A DNA stretch of 64,000 nucleotides from Magnetococcales bacterium (GCA_015232395.1 JADFZT010000021.1:1-64000); one strand, 5' to 3'. Counted from the first letter of the stretch, positions 17,759 to 27,748 are shown. Notes: a model not told the origin generated them from the letters alone. Numbers and translations: made by a program.

Positions 17759-20700
17759 ATGACCACCGAGGACGATACCCCCCAAGCTGCCCCTTTGAGC
17801 CCCCGTGAACGGGTGCAAAAGGCGATCGATCATTTTGACCATATCCTGCCCGGGCAAGCCCCGCTCAAGGATTTTGTCCACCACAACACGCTCCACGGCT
17901 ATGAGACCCAAACCTTCTATGAGGCTGTGGAGGCTGCGGAAAAAAAGACCGGTATCTACGGTTTTTTACCCAAGGAAAAATTTCGGGCGTTTTTCAATGA
18001 AGGTCGTATCACCACGGAGGATCTAAGCCGGGTATTGGATGGAGATCCCGAGCTGGAAGCCTCGGAAGAGGTGGTGAGCACGGAGCAGGGGGTACTGGCC
18101 AAACGGGATGTCTATCTGTGTGGTCTGCGGCATGATTTTGATCCGCTCACCCCCAGCCAGCTCGGCTGGCAGGTGGAGGAGATGGGCGCGCTGGAGCGGT
18201 TTCAGCCCGACCTGCCCCCGGAGGTGCGGGGGCGTCTTCTGCGGGGGGCCGGGGCAAAACCCGAAGCGGAAATTCTCTCGGAACTCTGGTCCGCCTCCCT
18301 CAATGCCCTGGGGCTCAAACACTATATTCTCCACCCCGAGGAGCTGTTGGATCTCTCCCCGGATCAGGCCCAGACCATCAACACCGCCATCACCGGTGAT
18401 GGCGATACCGGGGAAAATGAAGGGCTCAACCGCTGGATCCGCCACGAAGCGGAACGCCTGCTCAAACAGCTCTTAAGCCAAATCGGCAGCCACTACACCG
18501 TACGGGGATTGCTCAAAAGCCTGACGGGGATCGATATTCTGGAGGAGATCCGTCCCCACCTGATTCGTCAACTCTCCAGCCATCTGGATCTGGGGGTGGC
18601 CGCCTGGCACAACCCCAAGCGCAAGGAGGGGTTTTATGCCAGCTGGCGGGCCAACGCCGCTCAGGATCTTGCCTGGATGTTTGACGACATGCTGGATTGG
18701 CACGATCAGCTGACCCTCTTGCCCGATGATCCCCTGGATGCGGTGATCTCAGAGTTGCACCTGCTGGGGGTGCCTGAAGAGAGCTGGACCGACTATCTGG
18801 ACACCTTGGCCCTGGAGCTTCCCGGCTGGGCCGGGCAGTTTCAGTGGCGGGCTGGCAATCCCGGTTACAGCCATCTCGATATCAATCTGGATATGGCGGG
18901 TTTTTTGGCGGTGCGTTTGATCCTGGAGCGACTGTTTGCCCATCGCCTCTGCCGTCGCACCTTTAATGTCACCCCGGATCTGGATCTGCTGCGCTGGTAT
19001 TTTCGCAACAACCGCCACGAATTTTTGGTGCGCTACAGCCTGTTCCATTTTCGCCTGCCCGAATATGCCCTCCATCGCGCCCAACGTCTGGTCTCCATGG
19101 TGGCCTCCCGCACGCCCCCCACCTCAGAGGAGTGGCAGCAGGCGGCCCATCTGATCTGGACCTGGCGTCACAGCCCCATGGCCGACAGCAACAAGCGGGT
19201 GACGGTCTATCATCACGGCTGGCGGCTGTTTCGTCTGGTGCAGCTGTTGGGGTTGGATGCTGAAACCGTGGCGGGGCTCTCCTTGAAACAGGTGGAAACC
19301 CTCTTCGGCTGTATTGATCGCCTGACCCCCATGAAGAGCGGTTTTCTCTGGTTGCAGGCCTACGAAAACCACTACCGGGATGAAGTGTTCAATGCAGTCG
19401 TGCAAAATCATGGCCGGGGCCGCTGGAATAATCGGGAGAAACGCCCCGAAGCCCAGATTGTTTTTTGCATGGATGATCGGGAGGAGTCGATCCGGCGGCA
19501 GTTGGAGGAGCTCAATCCCCGCATCGAAACCCTGGGAGCGGCTGGATTTTTTGGTGTCGCCATCAACTGGCAGGCCCTGGACGATGAGGAGCCCACCGCC
19601 CTCTGTCCGGTGGTGGTCTCTCCTGCCCATAAGGTGACCGAAACCGTCAGTCCCGAGCATCGTCCCCTGAAAGAGCAGCATCAAAGGGGGCGTAAGCTAC
19701 GCCTGGCCCTGACTGATTTTCTCCTTAACGGCAGCCGCCACCATCTGCTCTCCACGGCTTTTGTCACCGCTCTGGCCGCCCCAGCCGCCCTGGTGGCTCT
19801 GACGAGCCGAATATTGGCTCCCGATCGAAGCAAGCAGATGATCCGCCGCCTCCTGGAAAAATGGGAGCCTAAGGTGCCTACGGGCCTGGCCCTCACTGCT
19901 GAGGAGGATGGCTCGGAAGCGACCCCCCTTCACAATCGCCTGGGATTTACCGATACCGAACAGGCTGACCGGGTGATGGGTTTTCTCAAGACCGTCGGTT
20001 TGACCAGCGGTTTTGCCCCTCTGTTCGTGGTGATGGGACACGGCTCCATCAGTGAAAACAACCCCCTGTTGGCCGCCTACGATTGTGGGGCCTGCTCCGG
20101 TCGTCACGGCGGCCCCAACGCCCGGGTTTTTGCCGCCATGGCCAATCGTCCCCGGGTGCGGGATATCCTGCGCCAGCGGGGCATCGACATTCCTGACGAT
20201 ACCTGGTTCGTCGGCGCCAAGCACAACACCTGTAACGACGGCTTCAGCTGGTACGATATTTCCCTGATGCCGGAATCTTTTACGGCTCCCCTGAAACAAC
20301 TGGAAGAGGAGCTTGTCACCGCTGCCCGTGGCTCTGCCCACGAGCGTTGTCGCCGGTTTGAGGCCATCTCCCCGGATCTCTCCCCCCAAAGTGCTGCCGG
20401 GCATGTGCGGGACCGGGGACACGATATCAGCCAGGCCCGGCCCGAGTTCAATCACGCCACCAACGCCGTGGCCTTTATTGGCCGCCGCGCCATCAGCCAG
20501 GGGGCCTTTTTTGATCGGCGGGTGTTTCTCATCTCCTACGATCCCACCATCGATGCCGATGGCAAGATTGTCGAAAACATTCTGCTCAACGCGGGGCCTG
20601 TGGGAGCGGGAATCAACCTGGAATATTATTTTTCCACCGTGAGCCCGGATGAGCACGGCTGTAGCTCCAAAATCACCCACAATGTGGCGGGGCATTTTGG

Positions 20701-21058
20701 CATCATGGATGGCAGTGAATCCGATCTGCGTACCGGTTTGCCCATCCAGACCACGGAAATCCACGAACCCATGCGCCTACAGGTGTTGGTGGAGGCCACC
20801 ATGGACATTCTCACCGAGATCTATATGCGTCAACCTCCCCTTCAGGAGCTGGTGGGTAACGGCTGGCTGCTGCTTTCAGCCAAGGATCCCCAAACCGACG
20901 CCATCCACCTGTTCGACCCCAAAAAAGGTTGGGTTCCCTGGCAGGAGTTGCCTCGTCCATTGCCCACTGTGGAACGCTCCAAAGATTGGTACCAGACCAG
21001 TCGAACCTTCCTCTCCCCCGTTTTGATCCGGCAACCCGAGGAGATGGGCCATGGTTGA
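17759..21058 (+). CDS. dabA: DabA (DUF2309), inorganic-carbon pump zinc subunit
   Basis: 1099 residues. DabA is a cytoplasmic, beta-carbonic-anhydrase-like zinc protein that, with DabB, couples membrane ion flow to one-way hydration of CO2 to bicarbonate. Predicted zinc and catalytic residues are all present: Cys570 and Asp572 in FCMDDRE, His761 in MGHGS and Cys776 in YDCGACSGRHGG. The His-to-Cys distance (15) equals that of the studied Halothiobacillus protein (known-family comparison from memory). Length is typical of the long DabA group, well above the ~830-residue form. It starts just after the NuoM-like stop and overlaps dabB by 8 bp. Confidence 0.95.
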   Translation: MTTEDDTPQAAPLSPRERVQKAIDHFDHILPGQAPLKDFVHHNTLHGYETQTFYEAVEAAEKKTGIYGFLPKEKFRAFFNEGRITTEDLSRVLDGDPELEASEEVVSTEQGVLAKRDVYLCGLRHDFDPLTPSQLGWQVEEMGALERFQPDLPPEVRGRLLRGAGAKPEAEILSELWSASLNALGLKHYILHPEELLDLSPDQAQTINTAITGDGDTGENEGLNRWIRHEAERLLKQLLSQIGSHYTVRGLLKSLTGIDILEEIRPHLIRQLSSHLDLGVAAWHNPKRKEGFYASWRANAAQDLAWMFDDMLDWHDQLTLLPDDPLDAVISELHLLGVPEESWTDYLDTLALELPGWAGQFQWRAGNPGYSHLDINLDMAGFLAVRLILERLFAHRLCRRTFNVTPDLDLLRWYFRNNRHEFLVRYSLFHFRLPEYALHRAQRLVSMVASRTPPTSEEWQQAAHLIWTWRHSPMADSNKRVTVYHHGWRLFRLVQLLGLDAETVAGLSLKQVETLFGCIDRLTPMKSGFLWLQAYENHYRDEVFNAVVQNHGRGRWNNREKRPEAQIVFCMDDREESIRRQLEELNPRIETLGAAGFFGVAINWQALDDEEPTALCPVVVSPAHKVTETVSPEHRPLKEQHQRGRKLRLALTDFLLNGSRHHLLSTAFVTALAAPAALVALTSRILAPDRSKQMIRRLLEKWEPKVPTGLALTAEEDGSEATPLHNRLGFTDTEQADRVMGFLKTVGLTSGFAPLFVVMGHGSISENNPLLAAYDCGACSGRHGGPNARVFAAMANRPRVRDILRQRGIDIPDDTWFVGAKHNTCNDGFSWYDISLMPESFTAPLKQLEEELVTAARGSAHERCRRFEAISPDLSPQSAAGHVRDRGHDISQARPEFNHATNAVAFIGRRAISQGAFFDRRVFLISYDPTIDADGKIVENILLNAGPVGAGINLEYYFSTVSPDEHGCSSKITHNVAGHFGIMDGSESDLRTGLPIQTTEIHEPMRLQVLVEATMDILTEIYMRQPPLQELVGNGWLLLSAKDPQTDAIHLFDPKKGWVPWQELPRPLPTVERSKDWYQTSRTFLSPVLIRQPEEMGHG

Positions 21059-22616
21059 TCCCAGAGTCATTGCAGTGGTTCCCTTGTTGCCGTGGGTGGC
21101 TGCCGTTTCCATCGGTGTGGGCCAGATCTTGCGCAGACCCCGGGGGATGGATGTGCCTTCGGAGCGTCCCACCCTGCAAGTCAGCCTGGCGGCCAACGGC
21201 ATCTCCCTGTTGATCATGCTCCTGGTGGCTGTTGAGGCGCTGTTTGCCGGTGCTCCGGGGGGGGTGCGGCTGGGAGAGTGGTTTGGCAGTGGCGGCTATG
21301 GTGTCGATGTCAGCTTTACACTGGATACCCTGGGGCTCGCCATGGGCCTCATGGTCACCTTTGTCCTTTTTCTCACGGTGCGTTTTTCCATGAACTATAT
21401 GCACCGGGAGAGCGGTTTTCAGCGCTATTTTTTGGTACTGAATCTTTTCGCCGGGGCGATGTCCTTGTTGGTGCTGGCGGGCAATGGGGTGCTTACCTTC
21501 GTCGGGTGGGAGCTGGCAGGGGTCAGCTCATATCTGCTGATCGGCTATATGGTGGAGCGGGAGATTGCGACCCGAAATGCCAACCAGGCCTTGATCACCA
21601 ATCGCTTTGGGGATGCGGCCTTTTTGCTGGCTATTTTTCTGACCTTCAACTACTTCGGGTCGAGCGAGTGGGCCATCTTCAGCAGTGCGGCTCTTTCACC
21701 CACCACCCCTGGGATCAACCTCATCGCCATGGCCTTTCTCATCGCGGCTCTGGCCAAATCAGCCCAGATTCCCTTCTCTCCCTGGATCGCCAGAGCCTTG
21801 GATGGACCGACGCCATCGAGCGCGGTTTTCTATGGCTCCCTGATGGTCCATGCCGGGGTCTATCTGACCATCCGCCTGGAGCCTCTGCTCCAGAACACCC
21901 CGGGGGTGATGATGGTGATCTCGGTGCTGGGGCTGTTGACCGCCCTGTATGGTTGGGTCTGCGGATTGGTGGTGAGCGATGTGAAAAGCTCCCTGATGTT
22001 TTCCACGACGGCTCAGGTGGGGTTGATGTTTTTTTGGTGTGGCCAGGGGCTCTTTGATTTGGCTGCCTGGCATCTGGCCCTCCATGCCTTCTGGCGGGCC
22101 TGGCAGTTTTTCCATGCCCCGGCGTTGATTTTTATGGTGAGTCGTCCCGCCAAACCCGCTCCGGAATGGATCATCAATCAGAGCTGGCTGCACACGGCGG
22201 CCCTGCAACGTTTTTGGTTGGAGCAGATCGGACATATCCTGATCTCACGCCCCACAGCCAGACTGGCCGCAGATGTGGACGCCTTCGAAAAAAATACCGT
22301 CAACCCCACCATGGGCATGCCCGGACAGGTGAACGCCATCTCCTCGGTGGTGCAGTGGGAAGAGCGCAAAACCGCCCAGGGAAATCTGACCGAAGATGGC
22401 GTGAGTCACGGGAAGGGGATCTTCAGCCAGATGATCCACCTCTTGGCCATGCTGCTAAAAAGATTCGAGGAAAAAATCGTCCTCCGAGGGGGGGGGGAGG
22501 GGCTCACCCATACCTTGCGTCGCATCGGTGATCGACTGATTCGTATTGACCAACTGTTGAGCGAGCCCCGTTATCTGCTGCTCCTCATCGCCATCACCTT
22601 CGTGATTATCCTCTAG
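21051..22616 (+). CDS. dabB: DabB, NuoL-like membrane subunit of the inorganic-carbon pump
   Basis: 521 residues with about 13-14 membrane helices. The NuoL-type core is clear: the Glu of VGWELAGVSSYLLIGY (about residue 155), the Lys in AKSAQIPFSPW and the PTPSSAVFYGSLMVHAGVY stretch. It forms the proton (or sodium) path that drives DabA. It begins 8 bp inside dabA with GAGGAG upstream. A hydrophilic stretch (about 370-485) separates the last helix from the rest, a feature of DabB-like NuoL proteins. Function as partner of DabA follows from established work on DAB systems; here it is inferred from gene order. Confidence 0.9.
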   Translation: MVDPRVIAVVPLLPWVAAVSIGVGQILRRPRGMDVPSERPTLQVSLAANGISLLIMLLVAVEALFAGAPGGVRLGEWFGSGGYGVDVSFTLDTLGLAMGLMVTFVLFLTVRFSMNYMHRESGFQRYFLVLNLFAGAMSLLVLAGNGVLTFVGWELAGVSSYLLIGYMVEREIATRNANQALITNRFGDAAFLLAIFLTFNYFGSSEWAIFSSAALSPTTPGINLIAMAFLIAALAKSAQIPFSPWIARALDGPTPSSAVFYGSLMVHAGVYLTIRLEPLLQNTPGVMMVISVLGLLTALYGWVCGLVVSDVKSSLMFSTTAQVGLMFFWCGQGLFDLAAWHLALHAFWRAWQFFHAPALIFMVSRPAKPAPEWIINQSWLHTAALQRFWLEQIGHILISRPTARLAADVDAFEKNTVNPTMGMPGQVNAISSVVQWEERKTAQGNLTEDGVSHGKGIFSQMIHLLAMLLKRFEEKIVLRGGGEGLTHTLRRIGDRLIRIDQLLSEPRYLLLLIAITFVIIL

Positions 22617-22626
22617 GAGTCGGACC

Positions 22627-24141
22627 ATGCATTATTCTGAAATACATTGGTCGGCCCAAGGGGGAATCCCGATACTGGCCCTGCTGCAGTTTTTGCCCCT
22701 GCTCCTCGCGGCTTGGATGGCCTACCGCCAGAATAAAGGCGGGGTGATGGGGGTGGGTGTGGTGGGCTCCTTCGGCCTTTTTTTGGGTAGCCTCTGGCTT
22801 TATGCCCACTTTGATCAACAGAGTGGGGCGATGCAGTTTGCCGAGCGGGTGCAAATCCTCGGGGCCTTTCAATATCATGCCGCTGTGGATGGGGTGTCGG
22901 TACTCTTTACCATGCTGACGGCCTTTCTTACCTGGCTGATCGTGCTCTATGGCCGGGTGCGCCCGTTGGAGCCCAACTGGCTGTTCCTGATGCTGGTCTT
23001 TGTGGTGGAATCGGCCGTCATCAGCCAGTTTGTCACCCTGGATCTTTTGTGGTTTGCCCTGATATCCACCCTGCAGATGGGGGTGTTGGGATATGTGCTC
23101 TGGGTTTGGGCCACCTCTGCGGGCAGTGGTGGGGCGATTGGTCGCTATCTGCAATTCATGGGGGTGGGGGCGGTGCTGTTTTTCGCCGGAGTGGTGATCC
23201 TGGGATGGAACCACTATACCGCGAGCCACGGTCGCTGGAGCTTTGACCTGATTGATCTGGCGGCCACACCGATTCAGCCGGGCTATCAGTCGGTCATTTT
23301 TTTCCTGCTTTTCTATGGTCTTGCCGTTCGCATTCCCCTCTTTCCCTTTCATGGCTGGCTGCCAGCTGTCGCTGAACACGGCATGGTCGCGGTGGCACCG
23401 ACCTTTTTGCTGGGGCTTAAGACGGGGGTTTTCGGGCTTTTGCGGTTTGTCTTTCCCTTGTTGAGCGAGGCGGTTTGGCAGTGGCACGGGTATATCGTCG
23501 CCTTTGCGGTGGCCGGGGTCTTCTATGCGGCGATTTTGGCACTGCGCCAGGATAACCTCCGACGCTTGCTGGCTTTCGCGGTGGTGAGCCATACGGGGAT
23601 TTTGATCATCGGTCTGTTCAGTCTGGGCCATGCCGCCTTTGAAGGGGGGGTGCTGCTGTCGGTCAACTTTGGTCTGGCCACGGCGGGACTGCTCTTTATG
23701 AGCGGCATCATCCACAGCCGCACCGGCACCATGTTGCTCCCCCAGCTGGGGGGGTTGTTTGATCATTTTCCCCTGGTAGGCACCGCCTTTTTGGTGGCTG
23801 GGCTCTCCATCATCGGCATGCCGGGCACTCCGGGTTTTGATGCGGTCCATCTGGCGTTGGAAGCCGCTATCAATCGCTTTGGTGCGGTGGTGACGGTGAC
23901 GACAGCTCTGGGTAACGTGATGGCGGCGGGTTTCCTGCTCTTCGCTTTTCAGCGTGCGTTTCTTGCTCAAAACCGCAAGGGGAGTCAGCTGGAGCTGCCA
24001 CCGGTACTGTTTTTGGAGCGATTTTTGGCGGTGGTGATCATCGGTGTATTGATCTATACCGGATTTTATACCGAGCCCTGGCTGGAGTTGATCGAACGCT
24101 CCCTGGAAGGGGTGAGTTCCCTCTATGGCCACCACGCTTGA
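22627..24141 (+). CDS. NuoM/NuoN-like membrane subunit with altered channel residues
   Basis: 504 residues, about 14 helices. Overall antiporter-like fold is evident (RIPLFPFHGWLP, LGLKTGVFGLLRF), but two channel positions differ from the other copies: the conserved Glu of the FWE motif is replaced (LLWFALISTLQ) and the Lys before PLFPFHGW is Arg. It may therefore be structural or carry another ion. It follows dabB by 10 bp and is preceded by a GGAG-type site, so it belongs to the same transcript. Confidence 0.8.
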   Translation: MHYSEIHWSAQGGIPILALLQFLPLLLAAWMAYRQNKGGVMGVGVVGSFGLFLGSLWLYAHFDQQSGAMQFAERVQILGAFQYHAAVDGVSVLFTMLTAFLTWLIVLYGRVRPLEPNWLFLMLVFVVESAVISQFVTLDLLWFALISTLQMGVLGYVLWVWATSAGSGGAIGRYLQFMGVGAVLFFAGVVILGWNHYTASHGRWSFDLIDLAATPIQPGYQSVIFFLLFYGLAVRIPLFPFHGWLPAVAEHGMVAVAPTFLLGLKTGVFGLLRFVFPLLSEAVWQWHGYIVAFAVAGVFYAAILALRQDNLRRLLAFAVVSHTGILIIGLFSLGHAAFEGGVLLSVNFGLATAGLLFMSGIIHSRTGTMLLPQLGGLFDHFPLVGTAFLVAGLSIIGMPGTPGFDAVHLALEAAINRFGAVVTVTTALGNVMAAGFLLFAFQRAFLAQNRKGSQLELPPVLFLERFLAVVIIGVLIYTGFYTEPWLELIERSLEGVSSLYGHHA

Positions 24142-24248
24142 CGCTTGCCTTAAGCGTGAGGGCGGGGCAGAGGTGTGGTTGGTGGATGTGATCGGTGGAT
24201 CGGGATGGTTGGTGTGGATCGGGATAAAATGGAAAGGTTGAGACTAAC

Positions 24249-25748
24249 GTGGTGAACAATCCGCCCCTTTTGAGTGCGCTACTGTTGATTCCTCCCTTGG
24301 GAGCGCTCCTGATCTGGCTGGTCCGGGATCCTGCCAAGGCCCGCATGGTGGCCCTTTTTACCGGTATCTTGAACCTGGCCATCGCTTTGCGGGTTTTGGT
24401 GCTGTTCGATGGGTCGATCAGTGGCTTCCAATTTGTCGAGCGCACCTCCTGGATTCCCACCCTGCATGTGGACTATCACCTGGGGGTGGATGGCATCTCG
24501 ATCCTCTTTTTGCCCCTGGCAGCACTGCTCTTCGTGGGGGTGATTTTGGCTTCCTGGACCCGGGTCAGGAACATGCCCCGGCTCTTTTTCACCCTGCTGC
24601 TGTTTTTGGAGAGCCTGACCCTCGGGGTGTTTTGCGCCATCGATGTGATTCTTTTCTATCTCTTTTGGGAATTGACCCTCATTCCCATCTATTTTCTCAT
24701 CAGCCTCTGGGGAATCGGCCCCTATCGCCGCCATGCGGCCACCAAATATATTCTTTTCATGCTGGTGGGGGGGGTGCCCCTGCTGGTGGCTTTCGTCTAT
24801 CTGGCCATCCATCAGGCTGAGGCCGCCAGTGGTGTGGCCCAAGGGTTGACCTTCAGTTATCCGGCGCTTTTTGCCAACCCCATTGCCTCAGAGCTTCAGA
24901 CCGCGCTGTTTTTTTTGCTGCTGTTGGGTTTTGCTGCCAAAACCCCACTCTTTCCCCTGCACACCTGGCTGCCTACCCTCACCATGGAAGGACACACTTC
25001 CCTGGCCACCCTGATGGTAGGGCTCAAAATCGGTGCTTACGGGCTGATGCGCTATCTTCTGCCCCTGGCTCCGGATGCCGCCCGTGAGTATCACTGGCTC
25101 TTGGCGGGACTGGGCATCATCGGGCTTTTGTATGGGGCGTTGGCGGCACTCGCCCAGACCAATATACGGCGCATGCTGGCCTACGGCTCCATGAGCCATG
25201 TGGGATTGGTGGTGCTGGGGCTGGCCTCGCTGGATCAGGCTGGGGTTCAGGGGGCGCTTTTTCAACTGCTCAACTTTACCGTGGTGGCGGGGGGACTGTT
25301 TTTGCTCACCGGCTTTTTGCGCCATCGTACCGGCTCTACCGATCTTTTAAGCCTGGGGGGTGGAGTCAAGACCATGCCGCTGTTGGTGGCCTTCTTTTTT
25401 TGGATGGGGATTGCCAGCCTGGGCGTGCCCGGGACCAGTGGTTTTCCGGCTGAATTTTTGATTTTGGTGAGCGCCCTGGGCAGTCACACCGGTGCGGGCT
25501 TGGCAGCGCTTGCCGCCATGGTCCTGGGGGCTGCCTATTTTCTCAGCTTTTTCCAGAAAAGTTTTCTGGGGCCGGTCAAGTCAAGCCTGGTGGCCCAAGC
25601 GGTGGACCTGCGCCCGAGGGAGCTGGTTGTAGCTGTAACCTTGGGGGGGGTGATTTTGCTTTTCGGACTCTTCCCAAGCCTGGTATTGGATCTCACCCGG
25701 GAATCCACCGCCCTTTGGGTCTCCCATATCGGAGCGGTCACCCCCTGA
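24249..25748 (+). CDS. NuoM-like proton-channel subunit, last gene of the DAB cluster
   Basis: 499 residues, about 14 helices. The Glu of FYLFWELTLIP and the Lys of AKTPLFPLHTWLP are both kept, so an active channel is likely. The start is one of two consecutive GTG codons (24249 or 24252) with GGAAAGG upstream. A 107-bp gap separates it from the previous gene and holds a small 7-bp inverted repeat (24133-24139 with 24152-24158) overlapping the previous stop, perhaps an attenuator. The last antiporter-like gene before the PEGA/FGE protein. Confidence 0.82.
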   Translation: MVNNPPLLSALLLIPPLGALLIWLVRDPAKARMVALFTGILNLAIALRVLVLFDGSISGFQFVERTSWIPTLHVDYHLGVDGISILFLPLAALLFVGVILASWTRVRNMPRLFFTLLLFLESLTLGVFCAIDVILFYLFWELTLIPIYFLISLWGIGPYRRHAATKYILFMLVGGVPLLVAFVYLAIHQAEAASGVAQGLTFSYPALFANPIASELQTALFFLLLLGFAAKTPLFPLHTWLPTLTMEGHTSLATLMVGLKIGAYGLMRYLLPLAPDAAREYHWLLAGLGIIGLLYGALAALAQTNIRRMLAYGSMSHVGLVVLGLASLDQAGVQGALFQLLNFTVVAGGLFLLTGFLRHRTGSTDLLSLGGGVKTMPLLVAFFFWMGIASLGVPGTSGFPAEFLILVSALGSHTGAGLAALAAMVLGAAYFLSFFQKSFLGPVKSSLVAQAVDLRPRELVVAVTLGGVILLFGLFPSLVLDLTRESTALWVSHIGAVTP

Positions 25749-25954
25749 CGGAATGGGGTTTGATTCAAGCCGTCAGCGCTTTTCAGGTTTTGGCGAGCCT
25801 CCCGGAAATGATCCCGGATCCGGGCGAGCCTGTTTTTTTCAGGAGGCCTGGTCAGAAGCGATGGGGATTGAAGGTTGGGAGGTACATCGCGTCATTGGGG
25901 GCTTGACAGGGATCGGCAGGTCTCTTCCACATCTTAACCTGATGGGAGGCCACT

Positions 25955-27748
25955 GTGGCGCGACCGGCAAAAGAGAGTCTCATGATTGGCTTGGCAGTGG
26001 TGGTGCTTCTGCCGCTCTTTTTGCTCAACAGCCGGGCCTTCCAAGAGCCGGAGGTGCGGGTATTGACCAGGCTGGCCGAGGGGCTCCGGGTGGTGGGTGG
26101 TGAGCGAATCGCTGTCAGACCCGCATTTGTCGACTGTCCAGAGAGTTTATTCAATCGCTTCAAGCCTTTCCTGGAATCCTTTCGGGAGGGGCTTTTTTAT
26201 TTCGACAAAACCCTGCTGCAAACAGCTCCCGCCCTTCTGGATGCTCTCTACACCCCTGCTGGGGATTCAGCCCTGCTGGATCGATTGATCACGCCGTCAG
26301 CTGGAAGCCATCTGCTTTTGGGACGCTGCACGGGAGGGGATCTCCAGCTCACCCTTTTTTCCAATAAAAAACCTTATCTGACGGCACGAACCCTCTTTAC
26401 CTGGCTTGAAACCCCTGATGATGCCGGGGTGGTTCAGCTGGCCAGCCGTCCCAGCGGTGCCCAGCTTCGGCTGGATGGGAAGCCGGTAGGAGAGACGCCG
26501 TTTTTTTTGAATGATCTCAAAGCTGGCAGCTATTGGATTCGAGCCTCAAAGCTGGGTTTTTTTGAGGAGATTTTTTCAATCTCCATAGGGGATGGGGTGA
26601 TGAAAAGCGTACGCCTGCAGCTGAAACCAGGTTTGGGGGATCTCATGGTGGATTCCACCCCCGAGGGGGCAAAGGTGACGCTGAACGGTCGGCTGGAGCC
26701 GGGCATTACCCCCCTGGTCATTCCCCGGGTCAAGAGCGGCTTGCACACCCTCAAACTGGAACAACCTTCCCTCAAGCCCTTGGAGATTCCGGTGGAGCTG
26801 CCTGCGGGAAAATCCATTCGCGTCTCAGGGATTTTTCCCGATGCCCCAGCCAATCCCCATCCAGCCACCTGGCAGGAGCCCATCACCGGGATGAGCTTCA
26901 CCCGTGTGGCTGGGGGGTGCTATGTGATGGGGTGTGGTGATTGGACCAACTATTGTGACCCGGACGAACACCCCCATCCGGTCTGTGTGGATGATTTTTA
27001 TATGGGCCGTTATGAAGTCACCCAGGGGGAGTGGCAGCGGCTCATGGGAGAAAATCCCGCTACCGGCCAGCTGGGAGAGCGTCGCCCGGTCAATCAGATC
27101 TCCTGGTTCAAGGCCCAGCGTTTTATCGACCGGTTGAATGGCGCCAGCAGCGGTGGCTTTCGACTGCCCACCGAAGCGGAGTGGGAGTATGCCTGCCGCA
27201 GTGGGGGAGAGGCTGAAAAATTTCCCGGGGGGACGCTGGCCGAGGAGCAGGGGCAGGGGGCCGAATATCCCCACCGATTTGGCTGGTTGGGGCGGGACTA
27301 TCGGGATGGGCCATTTCCGGTGGGTGAAAAGCAGGCCAACGGTTTGGGTCTCTACGATATGGGGGGGAACGTCTGGGAGTGGGTGTGGGATGCCTTTGTG
27401 ATCAACAGCTATCACTTTCACGGTGGCCGCAATCCCCTGATCGCCTCCGATCAGACCCTTTGGCGGGGGGTGCGGGGTGGTTCTTACACCAACTATAAAC
27501 GCCTCTCCCGCTGCTCACACCGCTACCGCTTTCAAGCGGGGTTTGACAATGAGGATGTCGGGCTGCGTCTGGTGAGAGAGTTGGATCCCGCTGGAATGCA
27601 GGCCAAATTTTCTGAGGAGGGTTTTCGCATGGCGGCCACCCCAGAGGAGGCTTCGGCCAATAGAAGCGGAGAGCCCGTCGTTCAGGAAGCCTTCACCCCG
27701 GATGTGCCGGATGACTATTGCTCCTGGGCCAGCTTTACCTGCCCGTGA
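25955..27748 (+). CDS. Membrane-anchored PEGA-domain protein with FGE-sulfatase-like domain
   Basis: 597 residues. One N-terminal membrane anchor (about 9-25), a region of unknown function (30-155), two PEGA-type surface domains (about 160-225 and 229-290) and a C-terminal FGE/SUMF1-like fold (about 305-560, with GGNVWEWVWD and GLRLVRE). The active-site Cys pair of true formylglycine-generating enzymes is not there; only one Cys is seen in SRCSHRYRF. It is therefore probably a ligand-binding or structural relative (EgtB/PvdO-like superfamily) rather than a sulfatase activator. GTG start with GGGAGG seven bases upstream. Placed 206 bp after the DAB cluster; a link is not shown. Confidence 0.75.
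   Translation: MARPAKESLMIGLAVVVLLPLFLLNSRAFQEPEVRVLTRLAEGLRVVGGERIAVRPAFVDCPESLFNRFKPFLESFREGLFYFDKTLLQTAPALLDALYTPAGDSALLDRLITPSAGSHLLLGRCTGGDLQLTLFSNKKPYLTARTLFTWLETPDDAGVVQLASRPSGAQLRLDGKPVGETPFFLNDLKAGSYWIRASKLGFFEEIFSISIGDGVMKSVRLQLKPGLGDLMVDSTPEGAKVTLNGRLEPGITPLVIPRVKSGLHTLKLEQPSLKPLEIPVELPAGKSIRVSGIFPDAPANPHPATWQEPITGMSFTRVAGGCYVMGCGDWTNYCDPDEHPHPVCVDDFYMGRYEVTQGEWQRLMGENPATGQLGERRPVNQISWFKAQRFIDRLNGASSGGFRLPTEAEWEYACRSGGEAEKFPGGTLAEEQGQGAEYPHRFGWLGRDYRDGPFPVGEKQANGLGLYDMGGNVWEWVWDAFVINSYHFHGGRNPLIASDQTLWRGVRGGSYTNYKRLSRCSHRYRFQAGFDNEDVGLRLVRELDPAGMQAKFSEEGFRMAATPEEASANRSGEPVVQEAFTPDVPDDYCSWASFTCP

Noticed and set aside
16289-25748. Reading the NuoM/NuoL-like genes as part of respiratory complex I
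   Set aside because: No NuoA-K or peripheral subunits are present, and a DabA gene sits in the same transcript with overlaps.
25955-27748. Formylglycine-generating enzyme that activates the sulfatase at the right edge
   Set aside because: The catalytic Cys pair is absent and the genes are far apart; the sulfatase active-site motif is also outside the window.
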